Assembly: GCA_027625355.1 (NCBI GenBank)
Contig: JAQBWI010000034.1
Span: 1 to 10,217, forward strand
DNA length: 10,217 nucleotides
DNA from: Pseudomonadota bacterium
GTDB lineage: Bacteria; Pseudomonadota; Alphaproteobacteria; HIMB59; GCA-002718135
Direction of reading: 5' to 3'
How positions within the stretch are numbered: position 1 is the stretch's first letter; every line of letters starts with the position of its first letter. Of the stretch, positions 7,455-10,217 are shown in pieces. Under the pieces are notes generated by a model that saw only the letters and a list, made by a program, of their open reading frames with translations, was not told the origin of the DNA and ran no database searches. The position numbers were made by a program, and so were the translations under genes.

Positions 7455-8402
7455 ATGAATAAAAAACTAGATATATACTTAGCTGGACCAAGAGGATTTT
7501 GTGCTGGTGTGGAGAGAGCTATTTTGATGGTTCAAGAAGCTCTAAAAAAGTATGGGGCACCTGTGTATGTTAGGCATGAAATTGTCCATAATAAATACGT
7601 TGTTGATAATTTAAAATCAGAAGGAGCAATATTTGTTGAGGAATTAAGTGAAATTGATCAAATAGACAGACCTGTTATTTTTTCAGCACACGGAGTTCCA
7701 AAATCAGTACCTAAGGAAGCTGAAAAATTAAATTTACTTTATTATGATGCAACTTGCCCTTTAGTAAGTAAAATTCACCGGGAAGTAGAGAATTTTGAAA
7801 AAAGAGATTTACCTGTTATTCTAATTGGTCACCGAAATCATCCTGAAGTAATTGGTACTATGGGTCAATCCTCAAAAGATATCTATTTAGTTGAAAATAA
7901 GGAAGATGTAAAAAAGTTACCAATTTCTAAAGATCAAAAAATTGCTTATGTAACTCAAACTACTCTTTCAGTTGATGATACAAAAGAAATTGTTGATGAA
8001 ATAAAATTACTTTATACAAATTATTTAGAACCTAAGAAAAAAGATATTTGTTATGCAACAACTAATCGACAAGAGGCTGTAAAAAATATTGCAAAAAACT
8101 GTGATTATTTTTTTGTACTTGGATCAAAGAACTCTTCAAATTCACTGCGGTTAGTTGAGGTTGCTAAAAATTATGGCTCAAAGCACTCTATATTAGTTGA
8201 TGATATAGAAAATTTTGATCCATCCATAATCGGCACTAAATCTAAAATAGGAATCACAGCAAGTGCGTCCTCTCCAGAAATTCTGGTCAAAAAACTTCTC
8301 AAAAAAATAGAAGAGAGTTTTGAATTAAATATTATTGAGTCAAAGTATGAGCAAGAAGATACACATTTTAAAATACCTCAAAAACTAAAAGAGGCAGTTT
8401 AA
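7455..8402 (+). CDS. ispH: 4-hydroxy-3-methylbut-2-enyl diphosphate reductase IspH
   Basis: Last enzyme of the MEP (non-mevalonate) isoprenoid pathway, which reduces HMBPP to IPP and DMAPP using a [4Fe-4S] cluster (315 aa, normal length). The three cluster cysteines are C16 in GPRGFCAGVERAI, C101 in YDATCPLVSKIH and C199 in DICYATTNRQ. Substrate-binding residues are also present: H45 in RHEIVHNKYV, H79 in SAHGV, E131 in NHPEVIGTMGQ, and the GSKNSSNSLRL loop (223-233). All three subdomains are complete and nothing is unusual. It is the first gene of a plus-strand cluster; its stop is one base before the thrB ATG. Confidence 0.98.
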   Translation: MNKKLDIYLAGPRGFCAGVERAILMVQEALKKYGAPVYVRHEIVHNKYVVDNLKSEGAIFVEELSEIDQIDRPVIFSAHGVPKSVPKEAEKLNLLYYDATCPLVSKIHREVENFEKRDLPVILIGHRNHPEVIGTMGQSSKDIYLVENKEDVKKLPISKDQKIAYVTQTTLSVDDTKEIVDEIKLLYTNYLEPKKKDICYATTNRQEAVKNIAKNCDYFFVLGSKNSSNSLRLVEVAKNYGSKHSILVDDIENFDPSIIGTKSKIGITASASSPEILVKKLLKKIEESFELNIIESKYEQEDTHFKIPQKLKEAV

Positions 8403-8403
8403 A

Positions 8404-9350
8404 ATGGCCGTTTTTACAAAAGTTTTAAAAGAAGATATAGAAAATTTCATCAAAAATTATTCAATTGGACATTTAATATCTTTTGAATTGTTGAAGGGAT
8501 AGAAAATACCAACTACAAAATTACTACAAGTAACCATCATTATATTTTAACCATTTTTGAAAAAAGAGTTAACCCCGAAGAGTTACCTTTTTTTATGAGC
8601 CTTCAAAAAGAGCTTGTAGCTCATGGCTTTGATTGTCCTCTTCCAATTGAAAATAATAATGGCTCTATTATTAATAGAATACAAAATAAATCAGCTGTCA
8701 TAATATCTTTTTTAGAGGGAAAACAATTACAATCAATACTTCCGAGTCATTGCCAAGAAGTTGGCTCAATGATTGCTAGATTCACTAATATAACAAAAAC
8801 ATCTAAGCTGAAAAGAAAGAATGGTTTAAACCTTGAGTCATGGGAAGCTATTGTTAAAAAATGCAAAGAAAGCAACGATGAATCTTATGATCATTATTTT
8901 AATAAATTAGAACATGAATTAGTTTTTTTAAAAAATAATTGGCCCTCAAACCTTCCAACAGCAATTATTCATGCAGATTTATTTCAAGATAATATATTTT
9001 TTATAAAAGATAAAATATCAGGTGTCATAGATTTTTACTTTTCTTGTGAGGACTTTATTGCCTATGAATTGGCTTTAGCAATAAATGCTTGGTGTTTTGA
9101 TTTTAAAGATGGTTTTCAATCAAAAAATTACACATCTTTAATGAAAGGTTTTAAAGAATATTCTTCCTTAGATCAAAGCGAAAAAAAATCTTTAAATGTT
9201 CTCTTAAGAGGTGCTGCTGTTCGCATATTAGTAACAAGGTTGCATGATATGATCTATCATCCAAAAGATGCTCTAGTTATTCCAAAAGATCCCAAAGAAT
9301 ATTTGCAAATATTAGAATGGCATCAGGAAAATCCCGACATTAATTTATGA
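8404..9350 (+). pseudogene. thrB: Homoserine kinase ThrB, interrupted by a frameshift near 8484-8490
   Basis: Kinase of the threonine pathway (homoserine to O-phosphohomoserine), of the APH-like fold. The true start is ATG 8404, one base after ispH and preceded by GAGG at 8391-8394. It reads AVFTKVLKEDIENFIKNYSIGHLISFE, the typical ThrB N-terminus, then meets TAG at 8500-8502. The family sequence continues in another frame, from about 8487: IVEGIENTNYKITTSNHHYILTIFEKRVNPEELPFF, into the rest of the protein. Adding one base (for example TTTGA to TTTGGA at 8482-8486) restores an open frame of about 315 aa, the usual length. The catalytic HADLFQDN and metal-binding GVIDFYF motifs are intact. An internal ATG at 8595 opens 251 aa but lacks the N-lobe and has no ribosome binding site. 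The gene may be newly broken, or the base may be a sequencing or assembly error; the downstream part shows no decay. Confidence 0.9.
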
Positions 9351-9775
9351 TTACAATTTATACCGATGGAGCTTGTTCTGGAAATCCAGGTATTGGGGGT
9401 TGGGGAGTTGTAATATTAGAGAGCAATAAAGAAGATACATTTCTAAATGGAGGAAATGATGATACGACAAATAATAGAATGGAATTAACTGCCACTATAG
9501 AAGCTTTAAAGTATTTTGAAGATAAGCAAACTATTACATTAATTACAGACAGCAAATATGAAAAAGATGGAATTCAATCTTGGATCAAAAACTGGAAAAA
9601 AAATGGTTGGAAAACTGCTGCAAAAAAACCAGTTAAAAATAAAGAATTATGGATTGAACTTGATCAATTAATATCAAGGCATACAATTTCTTGGGAATGG
9701 GTAAAAGGTCATGATGGAAATGTGCATAATGAGAAAGCTGATTATTTGGCAAGACGATATATTGAAGAAGCTTAA
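9347..9775 (+). CDS. rnhA: Ribonuclease HI
   Basis: Endonuclease that cuts the RNA strand of RNA-DNA hybrids, acting on R-loops and primers (142 aa, normal for bacterial RNase HI). The catalytic residues are D7 in IYTDGACSGNPG, E46 in NNRMELTA, D68 in ITDSKY and D132 in EKADYLARR, with H122 in the flexible loop GHDGN. The basic protrusion, including WKKNGWKTAAKKPVKN (83-98), is present, so it is the E. coli-like type. The ATG overlaps the thrB stop by 4 bases (ATGA), a coupling often seen in alphaproteobacterial ispH-thrB-rnhA clusters. If ribosomes stop early in thrB because of the frameshift, expression of rnhA by coupling could be affected; this is inference. Confidence 0.98.
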   Translation: MITIYTDGACSGNPGIGGWGVVILESNKEDTFLNGGNDDTTNNRMELTATIEALKYFEDKQTITLITDSKYEKDGIQSWIKNWKKNGWKTAAKKPVKNKELWIELDQLISRHTISWEWVKGHDGNVHNEKADYLARRYIEEA

Positions 9776-10217
9776 ATTAATTTTAGTTTTCTTCTATTTT
9801 TTATTTCAAACATCTAATATCTTTGCGTCAGAGCGATGGGTCTTAGATAAAAGTCTTTCAACTATTGAATTTGAATTACCTGTCCTTTTTGCAAAAAATG
9901 TCAAAGGTCAGTTTAATACAATTGAAGGTTTTGTGGAACTTGATGTAGAAAAAAAAGAAAATAATAAAGCTATTTTTTCAGTTCAAATTGATGATTTAGA
10001 AATGAACTATATAAAATATAAAGACTTACTTTTAAGTAATATTTTTTTTGATACTAAAACATTTCCTTTAGCAGTTATTGATACTAAAAAATTCTCATAT
10101 GATAATGAAAATGAATTAAAATTAGACGCAGAGTTAACTTTAAAAGGAAAAAGTGAAATGGTCCCTTTGGTTATTAATGTCGTAAGATTAGCTGAAGAAT
10201 TAGTACAAATCAAAAGT
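9762..10217 (+). CDS. YceI-family secreted protein (partial, runs off the right edge)
   Basis: The frame is open to the last base (152 codons). With a TTG start at 9762 it opens with an ideal signal peptide: KKLKL, a hydrophobic core (ILVFFYFLF), then NIFAS before ERW, with cleavage after A22 or S23. The mature part begins with WVLDKSLSTIEFELPVLFAKNVKGQFNTIEGFVELD, the typical opening of the YceI beta-barrel (lipocalin-like, binds isoprenoid-type lipids in the periplasm), and continues through DTKTFPLAVIDTKKF and a KGKSEMVPLVINV strand. An ATG at 9729 in the same frame would add 11 residues before the signal; I prefer TTG because it gives a cleaner signal peptide. The start lies inside the 3' end of rnhA. 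The lipid ligand is known for the family and not shown here. Confidence 0.8.
   Translation, partial: MKKLKLILVFFYFLFQTSNIFASERWVLDKSLSTIEFELPVLFAKNVKGQFNTIEGFVELDVEKKENNKAIFSVQIDDLEMNYIKYKDLLLSNIFFDTKTFPLAVIDTKKFSYDNENELKLDAELTLKGKSEMVPLVINVVRLAEELVQIKS

Noticed and set aside
8480..8502. Programmed ribosomal frameshift in thrB
   Set aside because: There is no slippery heptamer: a backward slip at TTT (8482-8484) runs straight into TGA at 8484-8486, and neither TTG TTG nor AAG GGA re-pairs well after a one-base slip. No stimulatory hairpin is evident. A base loss or sequence error is simpler.
8595..9350. A separate, complete 251-aa kinase starting at 8595
   Set aside because: It lacks the ThrB N-lobe, has no ribosome binding site, and the missing N-terminal part is found directly upstream in two frames.
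10007..10213. Minus-strand open frame of 68 codons at the right edge
   Set aside because: It is the antisense of the YceI-family gene, whose plus-strand frame has a signal peptide and family motifs.
1..10217. Mobile element, CRISPR array, phage-defence or biosynthetic island
   Set aside because: No transposase, integrase, direct-repeat array or foreign-looking codon use was seen; nearly every gene is a recognisable core gene.

Overview
The window looks like a piece of a small, strongly AT-rich alphaproteobacterial genome, of the streamlined marine (SAR11/HIMB59-like) or Rickettsiales-like kind. This is inferred from gene content and order: mutY next to DUF721-dsbA-smc, an F0 operon that carries both b' and b and is separate from the F1 genes, and the ispH-thrB-rnhA cluster. 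I made no database comparison. Genes are tightly packed, with many 1-4 base start/stop overlaps. I see no tRNA, rRNA, CRISPR array or mobile element, and no gene-free stretch over 300 bases.

Left part (1-4621): mutY (adenine DNA glycosylase) runs on the minus strand off the left edge. It faces away from a plus-strand set: a DUF721/DciA-like protein, an exported DsbA-like thiol oxidoreductase and the chromosome-organising ATPase SMC. SMC has complete ATPase heads and a recognisable hinge but is only 878 aa, so its coiled-coil arms are much shorter than usual.

Middle (4621-6892): the membrane (F0) sector of ATP synthase follows in the order atpI, atpB (a), atpE (c), atpF' (b'), atpF (b). The smc stop and atpI start share a base, so the whole stretch from 843 to 6892 may be one transcription unit. 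No F1 genes are present. A minus-strand lipoprotein gene of unknown role (6889-7395) converges on atpF and overlaps its last 4 bases.

Right part (7396-10217): a short divergent intergenic region precedes ispH (last step of the MEP isoprenoid pathway), thrB (homoserine kinase, threonine synthesis), rnhA (RNase HI) and a YceI-family secreted protein that runs off the right edge. As given, thrB is broken by a single-base-type frameshift near 8484-8490. Its correct start lies at 8404, right behind ispH, and not at the internal ATG at 8595.

This is mainly a housekeeping region. I found no convincing new multi-gene system. The points most worth a second look are the thrB frameshift, the short-armed SMC, the smc-F0 coupling and the unassigned lipoprotein.
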